5,199 bases of DNA, taken from the NCBI GenBank assembly GCA_017394565.1, contig JAFPXW010000092.1:1-5199 (forward strand), read 5' to 3'. The stretch is from Oscillospiraceae bacterium (GTDB lineage Bacteria; Bacillota; Clostridia; Oscillospirales; Ruminococcaceae). The notes below the pieces were generated by a model. That model had not been told where the DNA came from. It searched no databases and worked only from the letters and a program-made list of their open reading frames with translations. The position numbers were made by a program, and so were the translations under genes. Of the stretch, positions 4,588 through 5,199 are shown one piece after another (the stretch's first letter is position 1; every line of letters starts with the position of its first letter).

Positions 4588-5199
4588 TTACTTGATCGGC
4601 AGAGTATCGATCAGCTCAACGATATACTTCAGGATGTTGAGGGAATCGTTGGACTCTACCTTGCCGTTGTTGTCAACATCGGCATTTGCCTTGGCCTCAT
4701 CGCTCAGAGAAGTGCTGCCGAGCAGGAACTTGTTCAGTGCGATGACATCCATGATGTTGATCTCGCCGTCGCCGTTCACATCGCCGTACTTGGTCGCTGC
4801 AACAGGATTCGAGGAAGGCTGCTCCTCAGAAGTCGGCTGCTCGGTCGGTACGGTCGTAGTAACTGTTGTGGTTGTCACTGTTGTAGTCTCGGATGCAGGA
4901 GCCTGCGTGTTTTCGCCGGAATTTGCTGCATAGGACATATAGAACAGGTTTGCGGAATCTGCCTTCGCTACAGTGTTTGCACCTGCCGGAACGTCAACCG
5001 TGATGATGCCGTCGCCATTTGCAGTGTACTTGGTGCCGTTGACCTTGATGGTCGCTGCCGGCTCTACAAATACGAGCGTCAGGCTGCCTGCGGACGGTGC
5101 GGTGAAGGAAATGGAGGTTGCAGTTTCCATCTTCAGGCACTGTGTCAGTGTCAGACCTGCGTAGGTCACGCTGCCCTTTGCGGTGGACAGATTACCGGA
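4588..5199 (-). CDS. Secreted dockerin protein with CBM77-like domain, partial (5' end off right edge)
   Basis: 203 residues plus stop; the frame stays open to base 5199, so the GTG near 5169 is an internal Val, not a start. Residues 1-89 are a compact beta-rich domain (CLKMETATSISFT 21-33, IKVNGTKYT 51-59, ANLFYMS 83-89). It resembles the C-terminal modules of ruminococcal pectate lyases and, I think, pectin-binding CBM77. Residues 93-135 are a linker rich in Thr, Pro, Ser and Glu, typical of secreted modular enzymes. Residues 138-197 are a type I dockerin with two calcium loops, DVNGDGEINIMD (140-151) and DVDNNGKVESND (174-185), each with a following helix. Dockerins bind cohesins and tether enzymes to the cellulosome outside the cell. 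The missing N-terminal part is probably a catalytic domain, perhaps a pectin lyase; that is inference. A terminator follows the stop. Confidence 0.9.
   Translation of the reverse strand, partial: SGNLSTAKGSVTYAGLTLTQCLKMETATSISFTAPSAGSLTLVFVEPAATIKVNGTKYTANGDGIITVDVPAGANTVAKADSANLFYMSYAANSGENTQAPASETTTVTTTTVTTTVPTEQPTSEEQPSSNPVAATKYGDVNGDGEINIMDVIALNKFLLGSTSLSDEAKANADVDNNGKVESNDSLNILKYIVELIDTLPIK

Noticed and set aside
4795..4923. Thr-rich repeat as a minisatellite or CRISPR-like array
   Set aside because: The repeated ACN codons encode a short secreted-protein linker with no regular unit and no spacers.

Overview
The window looks like a chromosomal piece of a cellulosome-forming, strictly anaerobic Firmicute, most likely a Ruminococcus-type gut bacterium. 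Grounds: a type I dockerin behind a Thr-rich linker, a secreted pectate lyase, a rubrerythrin, an anaerobe-type nitroreductase, GC-rich third codon positions with AT-rich intergenic DNA, and Gram-positive style promoters and terminators. Genus is an inference; I do not name a species.

Layout, left to right. (1) 1-2228, minus strand: N-terminal 742 codons of a secreted family PL1 pectate lyase, running off the left edge. (2) 2229-2501: AT-rich divergent intergenic region with back-to-back promoters and small inverted repeats. (3) 2502-3029 and 3122-3664, plus strand: a small FMN nitroreductase and a classical rubrerythrin, separated by a 92-base gap that holds a possible PerR-like box and a strong stem-loop just ahead of the rubrerythrin ribosome binding site. 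A strong intrinsic terminator follows at 3687-3725. (4) 3724-4446, minus strand: a PrsW-family membrane metalloprotease, convergent with rubrerythrin, its stop codon lying inside the rubrerythrin terminator U-tract. (5) 4520-4556: terminator of the next gene. (6) 4588-5199, minus strand: C-terminal 203 residues of a secreted dockerin protein (CBM77-like domain, Thr-rich linker, dockerin), running off the right edge.

How it fits together: the two outer genes are extracellular plant cell-wall (probably pectin) enzymes. Between them sit three housekeeping or stress genes: reductive and peroxide defence (nitroreductase, rubrerythrin) and an intramembrane-type protease. No gene in the window is of unknown family, and I found no convincing new multi-gene system, CRISPR array, mobile element, tRNA or rRNA. 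The points most worth a second look are regulatory (PerR-like box and 5' stem-loop of rubrerythrin, divergent operator candidates, three extended -10 promoters) and domain-level (unassigned N-terminal module of the pectate lyase, CBM77-like domain, unequal dockerin repeats). Two long published-style start choices are corrected here: nitroreductase starts at 2502 and PrsW at 4446.
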